From: Chloracidobacterium sp. | GTDB taxonomy: Bacteria; Acidobacteriota; Blastocatellia; Pyrinomonadales; Pyrinomonadaceae | DNA length: 64,000 nt | Reading direction: 5' to 3' | Assembly (NCBI GenBank): GCA_015075585.1 | Contig: JABTUB010000001.1 | Coordinates: forward strand, 930,001 to 994,000 | The notes under the pieces: generated by a model | Databases searched by the model: none | What the model saw: the letters and a program-made list of their open reading frames with translations, nothing else | What the model was told of the DNA's origin: nothing | Part shown: positions 16,843 through 25,555 of the stretch, one piece after another | Position numbering within the stretch: position 1 is the first letter of the stretch | How the letters are laid out: each line of letters opens with the position of its first letter | Made by a program: the position numbers and the translations under genes

Positions 16843-17871
16843 ATGAGCATCATTCCAAAGGTCAATTCGATATATCCAAAGTTTGCTATACCCGGCGGCG
16901 AAATATCGATCAACTGTGAGGGCTTCACGGTTGATCATTATCGCGGTTTTTCGGTCATCATCGGCGGCAGGCGGGCCGAGATATCATCGGCATCTTCTAC
17001 GCACATCCTTGTCCGTGTTCCCGAGGGCATAGAACGCTCCGAAACGGAACTCATATTAAGCTCTGGCGGTGTGCAAAGTGCGCCGGTACGGTTCATTGTC
17101 GGACGCTTGATCGTGAGTGATATGCATATCGTGGCAAATCCCGCGGTCGATCCTGATGATGATTCGATCATCGTTACCCGATCGGGCGGCCGGGGTCAGC
17201 AGCTCGATGCAACGCTCTTTCGCGTCCGCGGGGATGGTGACGTTGAGGAAATGGCGGATGCGATCTTGAACCCGACCGGCGTTGCGTTCGGTCGTGACGG
17301 GACCCTTTACGTTACCGCGCGTGCGGAAGGCGAGGTCTATTCGATCGATCGCAGAGGCAGATCGAGCCTCCACGCCACGGGCTTAGGGGTTGCAACGGGG
17401 ATCGCATTCGATCCGCAGGGTCAGATGTATGTGGGCGACCGAACCGGTACGATCTATCGTGTGGACAGCTTTTTCAACATTAGCGTATTCGCCTCGCTTG
17501 AGGCGTCGATCGCCGCATATCATCTGGCTTTTGGTCCGTCCGATCACCTATTCGTAACATCGCCGGGACTTGCGAGCCACGATCGTATATTCGATATTGA
17601 CAAAGATGGCTCAAAGACCGCTTTCGGTATGGGTTTCGGCCGTCCGCAAGGTCTTGCGTTCGATACTGAAGGCAGGCTTTATGCCGCTGCGTGTTATCAG
17701 GGGCGGCACGGAATAGTCCGAATTTCGGCGGATCGAGGCTCGGTGAGCCATTTTGTTGCGGGGAACAATGTGATCGGCCTCTGCTTTTCTCGGAACGGTG
17801 AAATGCTTGTCGCTACCGGCGACAGCCTCTATTCGGTGCCGTGCGGCTTGCAGGGCACACTCCTGAGCTAG
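16843..17871 (+). CDS. IPT/TIG plus NHL/SMP-30-like beta-propeller protein
   Basis: 342 residues with two recognisable parts. Residues 1-90 look like an immunoglobulin-like IPT/TIG domain (VNSIYPKFAIPGGEISINCEGF, then VRVPEG and SAPVRFIVG). Residues 100-340 form a propeller of repeated 'GVAFGRDGTLYV', 'GIAFDPQGQMYVGD' and 'GLAFDTEGRLYAA' blades, as in NHL and gluconolactonase-like proteins. There is no signal peptide, so a cytoplasmic location is likely. No catalytic residues stand out, so it may be a binding or scaffold protein. A strong bidirectional terminator follows. Confidence 0.75.
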   Translation: MSIIPKVNSIYPKFAIPGGEISINCEGFTVDHYRGFSVIIGGRRAEISSASSTHILVRVPEGIERSETELILSSGGVQSAPVRFIVGRLIVSDMHIVANPAVDPDDDSIIVTRSGGRGQQLDATLFRVRGDGDVEEMADAILNPTGVAFGRDGTLYVTARAEGEVYSIDRRGRSSLHATGLGVATGIAFDPQGQMYVGDRTGTIYRVDSFFNISVFASLEASIAAYHLAFGPSDHLFVTSPGLASHDRIFDIDKDGSKTAFGMGFGRPQGLAFDTEGRLYAAACYQGRHGIVRISADRGSVSHFVAGNNVIGLCFSRNGEMLVATGDSLYSVPCGLQGTLLS

Positions 17872-17874
17872 ATC

Positions 17875-17911
17875 AAAAGGCCGCGAACTGATAGGTTCGC
17901 GGCCTTTGTTT
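17875..17911. terminator. Bidirectional intrinsic terminator
   Basis: A perfect 10-bp stem GGCCGCGAAC / GTTCGCGGCC with a six-base loop (17879-17904), with A residues on the left and TTTG on the right. It sits between two convergent genes and can serve both. Confidence 0.85.
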
Positions 17912-17927
17912 CATCATTCAGCCTAAG

Positions 17928-18914
17928 CTATTGCTTCGCTTTCAGATCATCGATCTGCTTCTCTACGTTCTTAAGGTCATCGGGCTTCGCACCGGACCTT
18001 TTGCCTTCCGCAAGTGCCTTTTCGGCCGTTGCGAGAGCTTCTTTGTGGCGTCCAAGCCCGGTAAGGATCGTCGCTTTCTGGCGAAGGTCGCCGAATGCAG
18101 CCTTCTTTGCGATGCGCTTATCGACGGCACGCAGAGCCTGTTCGAGAAACTCCTTTCCGGCATCGGTAAAGCCGTTCGTCCTTGCCCAGTTCGCTGCGGC
18201 CATCGGTGTTGCAGCATCATCGGGCTTTGCTGCAGCGGCAACCTCGCGAATGTGGCCGAGAGCTTTGGAATTAAGATCTTTGACCTCGATCGTAAAGGGC
18301 ACACGCAGTTTTTCCCATTGCAGGCTGATCGTTGCCGTCGCGGTTGCCTTGCCGTCGGCCGAGACGGCCGGCTCGATCGCATAGGTTAAAAATTCGGTGT
18401 TCGACTTAAGCCATTCGGGCTTTACGGTTACGCGAAGGGCGTCCTTTGCCGCATCATATCCGAAGCTGCCCCATTGGCCATCATCCTTGTTAAAGATCAC
18501 CGTGAATTCCTTCGTTCCGGGGATCATATGCAGGCTGTAGCTGCCTTTCGGCAAGGGCTTGCCGTTTATCAGCACATCATCGTTCACGGCAAAGACGGTC
18601 GCCTCGTTCGCTCCCGCACGCCATACGTGGCCATAAGGTACGATAGGCTCGCCGGTCTTCCGAAGGATCTGATTGTCCAGCGTTCTTTCGCCTTGGCCGC
18701 GCTCGACCATTTCCGGAGGTGCGTTGTCGAAGATATGACGTCCTCTGACCGACGGCCGGCTGTACGTGATCGAAATATCGGTTAGGCCGAGCCGTTGCAT
18801 AACAACTGCTTTCTGGCTGACCTGCGGTGTCTGAAGCCGCTGTGCACTCGCAAGCGAAACGCCTGCGATTAGAATTGATAATCCAAAAATAAATGAAATA
18901 GCGTGGTTTTTCAT
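17928..18914 (-). CDS. Exported DUF2911 protein with C-terminal TPR-like region
   Basis: About 328 residues. The ATG at 18914 follows AGGAG closely and gives a signal peptide (MKNHAISFIFGLSILIAG, cleavage near SAQ). The longer ORF from 18965 is not needed. Residues 25-190 match DUF2911 (ISYSRPSVRGR-like ITYSRPSVRGRHIF, then VWRAGANEATVF and KGSYSLHMIPG), a beta-rich domain common in Bacteroidota and Acidobacteriota with no known biochemical activity. Residues 220-328 are helical and repeat-like (ALRAVDKRIAKK, KEALATAEKALAEG), probably TPR. It lies downstream of the EF-G-like gene behind a hairpin. Confidence 0.8.
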   Translation of the reverse strand: MKNHAISFIFGLSILIAGVSLASAQRLQTPQVSQKAVVMQRLGLTDISITYSRPSVRGRHIFDNAPPEMVERGQGERTLDNQILRKTGEPIVPYGHVWRAGANEATVFAVNDDVLINGKPLPKGSYSLHMIPGTKEFTVIFNKDDGQWGSFGYDAAKDALRVTVKPEWLKSNTEFLTYAIEPAVSADGKATATATISLQWEKLRVPFTIEVKDLNSKALGHIREVAAAAKPDDAATPMAAANWARTNGFTDAGKEFLEQALRAVDKRIAKKAAFGDLRQKATILTGLGRHKEALATAEKALAEGKRSGAKPDDLKNVEKQIDDLKAKQ

Positions 18915-18961
18915 AATAACTCCTAAGGTCACAGATCCGGCCCCGATAGGCCCTGTTGTGT

Positions 18962-18990
18962 GCAAAGCCCCGCGCTTGGCAGGGCTTTGC
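18962..18990 (-). terminator. GC-rich hairpin after the EF-G-like gene
   Basis: A perfect 9-bp stem GCAAAGCCC / GGGCTTTGC (18962-18970 and 18982-18990) with an 11-base loop. There is no T tract, so it may act as a transcript-stabilising or weak terminator structure between two genes on the minus strand. Confidence 0.4.
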
Positions 18991-19017
18991 GTGTCCTCGC
19001 TTTAGCTGAACGTGCGA

Positions 19018-21123
19018 TCATTCGTCGTCATCCTGAGCACGTACACGCCCGGATGCAACTGCTTCATCAACGACCTTCTGCGAAAGATTGGCCGGAAGCG
19101 GATCGTAGTGCGAGAACTGCATATGATACGAGCCGCGCGCCTGCGTTACACTGTTCAGCTTCGATTGATAATCAAGCATTTCCGAAAGCGGCACCTTTGC
19201 CTTGATGACCTGCTGTTTGCCGCGCATTTCCATACCGCTGACGCGGCCGCGGCGTGAGTTCAGATCGCCCATGATATCTCCCGATACTTCCTGCGGCGTG
19301 AAGACCTCGACATCCATTATCGGCTCGAGAAGTGTCGGCTTCGCTTTTTCCATTGCCGCGCGAAAGGCCTTGCGTCCGGCGGCCCTGAACGAATGTTCGT
19401 CCGAATCGACCGTGTGATAGCTGCCGTCGATCAGCGTAACGCGAAAATCGACCAGCGGATAGCCGGCAATAGCTCCGCCTTGGGCGGCTTCGAGAATGCC
19501 TTTTTCAACCGCAGGGCGGAAGTTCTGTGGTATCGAACCGCCGAATATCTTATCGACCCACTCGAAGCCGGCACCGCGTTCAAGCGGTTCGAAGATGCAT
19601 TTGCAGTCGCCGAACTGTCCGCGGCCGCCGGACTGTTTCTTGTGCCTGCCCTGAACCTCGGCAGTCGCCGTGATCGTCTCCTTGTACGGGACCTTGGGGG
19701 GATGAAGCGTTACTTCGACGTGGTAACGGTTCTTCAGCTTGTCAACGACCGTCTCGATATGAAGCTGGCCGCTGCCCGAAAGGATGAATTCCTTGGTCTG
19801 AGCATCACGATCAAAGTGCAGGCTCGGATCTTCTTCAAGGATCTTGTTAAGCGCTTGCGAGATCTTGTCCTCGTCGGCCCGCGACTTCGGCTCGATGGCG
19901 AATGCGATAGCGGCCTCAGGATATTCGACCTTGGGATAAACGATCGGATGTGCCTTGTCGGAAAGAGTGTCGCCGGTATGAGTTTCCTTAAGTTTAACGC
20001 ATGCAATGATATCGCCGGTTTGTGCCGAATCTACCTTATCGAGGGTCTTGCCGGAGATGACGTGCAGTGCACCGAGGCGTTCTGCCGTGTCGCGGGTCGT
20101 ATTTTGAACCGTCGCATCAGAGGCTATTTTCCCGCTGACGACTTTCATTACAGTGATGCGGCCCGCGAACGGATCGGCGATCGTGCGAAAGACATAAGCC
20201 GAGAACGGTTCGTCATTCGAGTATTTGCGCGAGATCCGATCGCCGGACATCTCGTTGTCAACAAAGCCATACTCGGCCTCATGCGTTGCCGGATTCGGGG
20301 CGAATTCCACAATGTGGTCGATCAGGATCGAAAGCCCGACAAACGTTGTTGCCGAGACGGCATAAACGGGGCAAAGTTTGCTCGATGCGATCGCCTTTGC
20401 GAGGTTCGGATAGATCTTTTCCTCGGGAAGGGTGCCGTTCTCAAAGTACTCTTCCATAAGCGCATCGTCGCTCTCGGCAACGATCTCGATAAGGCGTTCG
20501 CGGGTGCGCTCAAAGATGTCGCGGCCTTCTTCAGGCATCGGAATTTCTTTTGCTTTTCCGGCGGAGTCGAACTCATACGCCTTCTGGTGCACAACATCGA
20601 CGACGCCCTTGAAGTCGGCCTCTTTACCTATCGGCAGCGTAAAGGGAACGATCGACCGGGCAAAACTCGATGTTGCGGTCTCAAGAGCGTGGCCGAAATC
20701 GGCGTGCTCCTTGTCTATCTTGTTGATGACCATGAACCGCGGCAGCAGGAACTCGTTGGCATACTGCCAGGTCTTTTCGGTCTGAACCTCGATGCCGTGA
20801 ACCGCATCGACGACCACGAGGGCACAATCCGAAACACGAAGTGCCGGGCGAGCATGCGCGACAAATGCCGCGTAGCCCGGCGTGTCGATCAAATTTATCT
20901 TTGCGTCGCCTGATTCTAAATGAGCGAAGTTATTGTTAAGCGAGATTTTTCTGGATATTGAATCTTCTTCGTAATCGGTTACGGTCGTGCCCTCGTCCAC
21001 TTTTCCCCAGCGTCCGGGCGCACCTGAAACGTGCAGCATCGAACTGACGAGTTGGGTTTTACCCGCGTCGCCGTGTCCGATGACAGCAAGGTTCCTGAGG
21101 TTCTCAGTTGTAAATGCTTTCAT
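19018..21123 (-). CDS. Elongation factor G-like translational GTPase
   Basis: About 701 residues with the five-domain layout of EF-G. G1 is GHGDAGKT, G3 DTPGYAAF, G4 NKID. Domain IV and V parts show GGRGQFGDCKCIFEP and GYPLVDFRVTLIDGSYHTVDSDEHSF. The EF-G residues at the G1 loop and the switch region (EGTTVTDYEEDSISRKISL) differ from canonical FusA and match the 'EF-G-like' subgroup (FusA2-type), whose role is uncertain. An AGGAG lies 12 bases before the ATG at 21123; a TTG at 21132 is only 3 bases from it, so the start is ambiguous. A C-terminal acidic tail (AQDDDE) is present. Confidence 0.9.
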   Translation of the reverse strand: MKAFTTENLRNLAVIGHGDAGKTQLVSSMLHVSGAPGRWGKVDEGTTVTDYEEDSISRKISLNNNFAHLESGDAKINLIDTPGYAAFVAHARPALRVSDCALVVVDAVHGIEVQTEKTWQYANEFLLPRFMVINKIDKEHADFGHALETATSSFARSIVPFTLPIGKEADFKGVVDVVHQKAYEFDSAGKAKEIPMPEEGRDIFERTRERLIEIVAESDDALMEEYFENGTLPEEKIYPNLAKAIASSKLCPVYAVSATTFVGLSILIDHIVEFAPNPATHEAEYGFVDNEMSGDRISRKYSNDEPFSAYVFRTIADPFAGRITVMKVVSGKIASDATVQNTTRDTAERLGALHVISGKTLDKVDSAQTGDIIACVKLKETHTGDTLSDKAHPIVYPKVEYPEAAIAFAIEPKSRADEDKISQALNKILEEDPSLHFDRDAQTKEFILSGSGQLHIETVVDKLKNRYHVEVTLHPPKVPYKETITATAEVQGRHKKQSGGRGQFGDCKCIFEPLERGAGFEWVDKIFGGSIPQNFRPAVEKGILEAAQGGAIAGYPLVDFRVTLIDGSYHTVDSDEHSFRAAGRKAFRAAMEKAKPTLLEPIMDVEVFTPQEVSGDIMGDLNSRRGRVSGMEMRGKQQVIKAKVPLSEMLDYQSKLNSVTQARGSYHMQFSHYDPLPANLSQKVVDEAVASGRVRAQDDDE

Positions 21124-21132
21124 CGTCGGCAA

Positions 21133-21488
21133 GATCTCCTAGAATAAGTAGAATTACGAATTACGAGCCGAATTTTCTTTGGCTGAATACGCATTGCCGA
21201 TCAAATATCGACGCCGCACAACCTTGCAAAGCCCGGCCACTCTGTTGGTCAAGTCTAAATGTAAACATAACCTGCTTCAATATCAAGGCACTTCGCTTGT
21301 AAATGTCCGCACCGCTCAGTTCGAACCGGCTTGTTCCAGTAAGGCGGCAAAGTGGCGAGGCTGTCCGGTTTACGCGCGGGAGTGAATATCCTGTCAGAGG
21401 CGATCCCAAATTATGATAAAGTAAAAAAGATCAAGCACGGTCATTTCGGTGTCAGCAACGTATCGAAATGGTATAGAGGTAAGGGCTA
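21133..21488. other. Gene-free divergent promoter region
   Basis: No convincing gene is seen. The segment separates the minus-strand EF-G-like gene (AGGAG at 21140-21136) from the plus-strand delta-60 gene. Close to the latter, TATGAT at about 21412 resembles a -10 box, and a purine-rich AGGTAAGGG precedes the ATG at 21489. The middle part shows no notable repeats. Confidence 0.4.
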
Positions 21489-24400
21489 ATGTTACGAGTA
21501 CTTTCGCTATTTGTCATTTTGGTTACGGTGTTGTTTGCGGTTGTGTCTGCCGGCGGGCAGACAACGGTTGATAATACATTTAAGGCGGTACCCGCCAAAA
21601 CATCATCTGAGACCATGATCCAGCAGGTTGTTCAGCCTGACGGCAGGGTCATAGTGTTTGCCCCGAAAATGGTGATCGGCGGCGTCCCGCGCGGCGACAT
21701 CCTGCGTTTGAATACGGACGGTTCGCTTGATACGACATTCAATTACTGTGCATGTGCACTTACGTCTGTCACTCATGTGAAACTTGGTACTGACGGCAAG
21801 ATTTATGTTGGCGGTGTGGTGCCGACAGCGACAAAAATTGTTCGCTTAAATTCAGACGGCAGCATCGATTCGACTTTTGATCCGCCGGCAGGGTCGAACT
21901 CTTCACAGATCACATTGAATACCGTGCAGGCCGATGGCAAGGTACTCGCGACAATCAGAGCTTCCTATCTTGGATATACGCAGATCAGTCTATACAGGTT
22001 CAACACAGATGGTTCACAGGACGCTGGTTTTACACCAATCTCGATCGCCTCGGGCAGGGCAGTGTGGGCTTCCGTCAGTATCGGAACGCTTCCCGACGGC
22101 CGCTTCTTTCTTGGAAATACCTCAGGGTCAATGGGTTCAGTTGTCACGCTGACACGGCGAAACGCCGACGGAACAATTGATGGGGCCTGGAATGCCCCAT
22201 CGTTCGTTTCGGCGAATTCCCCATCTGATGTCGCAATATCCGAAATATCTGTCGTTGATGATGGCAGTATTTACGTTGCGGGCCGATGGAATTCGGTTAA
22301 CGGTATGCAGAAGAGCAACCTGGTACATTTGCTCAGCGCCGGTAACGTCGATATGAATTTTGGCTCACCGGCGGTCCTTCGGGGCACGCAAGTAAAGGCA
22401 TTGCCAACCGGCAAGGTATTCTTCTCAGGCAATACTGACATTTCCGGCATTTCCAAGATATTCCGCCTGAATGCGGATGGCACCATCGACGGAACCTATT
22501 CACAGGACGCTTCAGTTAGCAGCATCAGCAATGCTTGGGCGGCAGATATAAGCCAAAGAGTTGTTTTTGTCGGCATGACCGCGAACGGCCCAATGTTTAT
22601 GCGTCTTCAAGGTGACGGTTCGCTCGACGCATCGTTCGCACCGTCTATCGATTATTACGGAACTGTCAGTGTTCTTGCACGGCAGGATGACGGTAAAGTG
22701 CTTGTAGCTGGGGAATTTACGCAGATGAACGGCGTTGCGCGCAACGGCTTTGCACGCGTCAACACCGACGGAACACTCGATCTCACATTCAACCCCGGAA
22801 CAGGATTCAGCTCGGTACCGAACAAGATAGTTGTGCAGGGCAACAAGATCTTGGCGGTCGGCCCATTTACCGCATACAACGGCACTGCGGTGGCCCGGAT
22901 CGTCAGGTTGAACAGCGATGGCTCGATCGACAACACTTTCTCAGCCGGTACGGACCAGGAGGTACTGGATATTTCTCTGCAAACTGACGGCAGGATATTG
23001 ATCGGCGGAAAGTTTACGCAGGTGAATTCGACCGCTCGTACAGGAGCAGCACGGCTCGAGTCGAACGGCACGCTTGATGCCTCGTTCGCCCCCGTGATCG
23101 GCAACTGGGGTATCTATCAGATAATGCAGGAGCCCGGTAACAAGATCATCGTCGCAGGAAGCTTTAGCGGAGTGAACGGCTTTAACCGTTCGAATTTCGT
23201 ACGGCTTAACATTGACGGCTCACTCGATCAAACGTTCAACGCAAGCGTAGGCACCGTCGGAAAGGTTATTAGACAGAGCGACGGCAAATACGTTATCGGG
23301 ATCGGAGCTCCGGTCTTCCAACTGGATCGCCGCAACGCTGACGGTACTGATGACCCGAGCTTTACGCCGGACTACATAGACGTACCGTCGGGCAACGTAA
23401 AGGTCCGTGAGATCGTCCTTCAGCCTGACGGCAGCCTTCTGATCGCAGGCAGATTTGACACCGTCGGCGGCAGACCAAGGCGGAATTTTGCAAGGCTTGC
23501 TCCGAACGGAAAGGCCGATGCATTGTTCAGCCTCTCGGGAGCGGATGAGGAGATAAAAGCTCTTATTGCAGATGAGCCGGAAAAACTGGTCGCTGGTGGC
23601 GACTTCTCAACCATATTTGATGTGTCAAAGCCCGGGATCGCGCGGCTCAATATCGGGCAATATCGTGCCAAGACGAATTTTGATTTCGACGGTGACGGCC
23701 GGGCCGACTTTACGGTTTATCGCCCGTCAACCGGAAATTGGTACGAATTATTCAGCAACAACAACGGTTATACGGCTCCGGTCTTCGGCCTTCCGGGCGA
23801 TATACCGGTTCCGGCTGATTATGACGGCGACGGGATCACAGACGAGGCGATATTTCGCCCGTCCGACGGCTATTGGTGGTACAGGAGCAGTATAGACAAT
23901 GCTCAGCGGGCGGCTCAATATGGTATGGCAGGCGATCAGCCGCGTCCGGGCGACTTCGATAATGACGGCAAGGCCGATTATATCGTCTATCGCCCGTCAA
24001 ATAATACTTGGTATCGTTTAGGCTCAACGTTCGGGCCTGTCGCACCATATGTCTTTGGCCTTCCAGGCGATATTGCCGTGATCGGCGATTTTGACGGTGA
24101 CGGGAAGGTTGACCCGGCGGTTTTCCGTCCGTCATCCGGCGATTGGTGGTATGCAGCTACTAGCCAATCGATGCTGCATCGAGCGATGCATTGGGGAGCT
24201 AACGGCGATATTCCGGCTCCGGCAGACTTTGACGGCGACGGCAGGGCAGACTTTGCAGTATTTCGTCCATCGACGGGCGTCTGGTATGTCTATTTTTCCG
24301 CGACGAATACGTGGGCGATACAAGCTTTCGGACTGAATGGCGATAGGCCGGTTCCGGCTGACTATGACGGCGACGGGCGAGCTGATATTGCCGTATTCCG

Positions 24401-24506
24401 GCCGTCGACAGGCATCTGGTATGTTAGTCTCTCAGGCGGCGGCCTCAGCGGAGTGCAATGGGGTGTCTCGACCGATATTGCCATACCGAACGCCTTTTTG
24501 CCTTGA
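21489..24506 (+). CDS. Large secreted protein with delta-60 repeats and FG-GAP-like calcium-binding repeats
   Basis: 1005 residues with a signal peptide (MLRVLSLFVILVTVLFAVV, cleavage near SAGGQ). Residues about 25-710 hold roughly thirteen 'delta-60' repeats of the form RLNTDGSLDTTF or RLNSDGSIDNTFSA, spaced about 50-60 residues apart and predicted to build beta-propellers. Residues about 730-1000 hold six FG-GAP/VCBS-like repeats of about 48 residues with DFDGDGRADF followed by YRPSTGNWY or FRPSSGDWW, which bind calcium in related integrin-type propellers. There is no sorting signal or C-terminal anchor. Function is unknown; surface binding or adhesion is inference. Such fusions are common in Blastocatellia. 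Confidence 0.88.
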   Translation: MLRVLSLFVILVTVLFAVVSAGGQTTVDNTFKAVPAKTSSETMIQQVVQPDGRVIVFAPKMVIGGVPRGDILRLNTDGSLDTTFNYCACALTSVTHVKLGTDGKIYVGGVVPTATKIVRLNSDGSIDSTFDPPAGSNSSQITLNTVQADGKVLATIRASYLGYTQISLYRFNTDGSQDAGFTPISIASGRAVWASVSIGTLPDGRFFLGNTSGSMGSVVTLTRRNADGTIDGAWNAPSFVSANSPSDVAISEISVVDDGSIYVAGRWNSVNGMQKSNLVHLLSAGNVDMNFGSPAVLRGTQVKALPTGKVFFSGNTDISGISKIFRLNADGTIDGTYSQDASVSSISNAWAADISQRVVFVGMTANGPMFMRLQGDGSLDASFAPSIDYYGTVSVLARQDDGKVLVAGEFTQMNGVARNGFARVNTDGTLDLTFNPGTGFSSVPNKIVVQGNKILAVGPFTAYNGTAVARIVRLNSDGSIDNTFSAGTDQEVLDISLQTDGRILIGGKFTQVNSTARTGAARLESNGTLDASFAPVIGNWGIYQIMQEPGNKIIVAGSFSGVNGFNRSNFVRLNIDGSLDQTFNASVGTVGKVIRQSDGKYVIGIGAPVFQLDRRNADGTDDPSFTPDYIDVPSGNVKVREIVLQPDGSLLIAGRFDTVGGRPRRNFARLAPNGKADALFSLSGADEEIKALIADEPEKLVAGGDFSTIFDVSKPGIARLNIGQYRAKTNFDFDGDGRADFTVYRPSTGNWYELFSNNNGYTAPVFGLPGDIPVPADYDGDGITDEAIFRPSDGYWWYRSSIDNAQRAAQYGMAGDQPRPGDFDNDGKADYIVYRPSNNTWYRLGSTFGPVAPYVFGLPGDIAVIGDFDGDGKVDPAVFRPSSGDWWYAATSQSMLHRAMHWGANGDIPAPADFDGDGRADFAVFRPSTGVWYVYFSATNTWAIQAFGLNGDRPVPADYDGDGRADIAVFRPSTGIWYVSLSGGGLSGVQWGVSTDIAIPNAFLP

Positions 24507-24625
24507 CCAAGCGCTTTCCTTTTGCGACGAAGGCGCTATCTAGGCTGTCGTACCTTCGCTAAATTCTGAATACCTTTTTACTCGGCGTCTGCTGTGGTAA
24601 TATCTGCCTTCGCGCTTTTGTCTCT

Positions 24626-25408
24626 ATGAGCAATTTTCACGAAAGGCTTGCCGCACTCGATATATCCTTGTTTGACGCCATTCAGAGCCAGTCCACCGAT
24701 GATGACCGGCGCTCGCTTCTCGCTGTTGAATTGGCGGCGGGCGGTCTAAAAAGCGGCTACACATATCTTGAGATCGGTTCGTATCTTGGCGGCAGCATTC
24801 AGCCGCATCTTTTGGATGAACGCTGCGGGCGTATCTATTCGATCGACAAGCGTCCGGAGGCGCAGCCGGACGCACGCGGCTTCGATTGGGTGTATCAAAA
24901 CAACTCGACCGAGCGGATGCTGGAGCTTCTTCGAGGTGTCAGTCCCGATCTTGACAAGATAACGGCGATCGATGGCGATACGACGGAGATCTCGCCCACG
25001 CAGATCACGGAAAAGGTCGATCTGTGCTTCATCGACGGCGAGCATACCGACAATGCTGTTTTTCGCGACTTCCGCTTTTGCCTCGATGTGCTTGCTGACA
25101 GCGGAGCGATCATATTTCACGATTCTCAGATAACGTACAACGGGATATTGGACTGTACCGCTTATCTCGATAGGCAGAACGTAACGTACAAAGCATATCC
25201 GCTGCCGAGCTGCGCATTCGTGGTCGAGATCGGCGATTTTCCGCTCCATCGAGAGCCATGCATTGCCGACCTCTTTACAAGAGGGCATCTGAGCTACCTA
25301 TGGTCGCTTAATTACAACGACAATTATCGACGCTTCGCCAATCGTTTCCCGTTCGGTTTCCTCAGGCGGACGCTGATCAAGTTTCGCGGTTCGAATGTCA
25401 GCCGCTAG
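24626..25408 (+). CDS. Class I SAM-dependent methyltransferase
   Basis: 260 residues with a Rossmann methyltransferase core. The AdoMet loop is YLEIGSYLGGSI (motif I), an acidic residue follows in RIYSIDKRPE, and motif IV is VDLCFIDGEHTDNAV, a pattern shared with Methyltransf_24 and CmcI-like enzymes. FHDSQITYNGI follows. The C-terminal 60 residues are basic and hydrophobic (RRFANRFPFGFLRRTLIKF) and may contact a membrane. Substrate cannot be inferred. The gene stands alone between the delta-60 gene and the TPR-murB unit. Confidence 0.8.
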   Translation: MSNFHERLAALDISLFDAIQSQSTDDDRRSLLAVELAAGGLKSGYTYLEIGSYLGGSIQPHLLDERCGRIYSIDKRPEAQPDARGFDWVYQNNSTERMLELLRGVSPDLDKITAIDGDTTEISPTQITEKVDLCFIDGEHTDNAVFRDFRFCLDVLADSGAIIFHDSQITYNGILDCTAYLDRQNVTYKAYPLPSCAFVVEIGDFPLHREPCIADLFTRGHLSYLWSLNYNDNYRRFANRFPFGFLRRTLIKFRGSNVSR

Positions 25409-25555
25409 AGCAGCAGCTTCGTGCTAAAATGCTTGAAAATCGTGTGATGCCGGCCTGTTGGTGCAATTTTTACGCCAAGCAACGTCTAAAGTTGTCGAGC
25501 ATCTGAATTATCAGGTGGAATTCGCATCCAATTTCTTTATTTCGGAGTGCAGACA

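Noticed and set aside
19393..20913. 506-codon open frame on the plus strand
   Set aside because: It lies fully opposite the EF-G-like gene. The translation is Arg/Asp/Val-rich without domain motifs, and it follows from the codon bias of the real gene.
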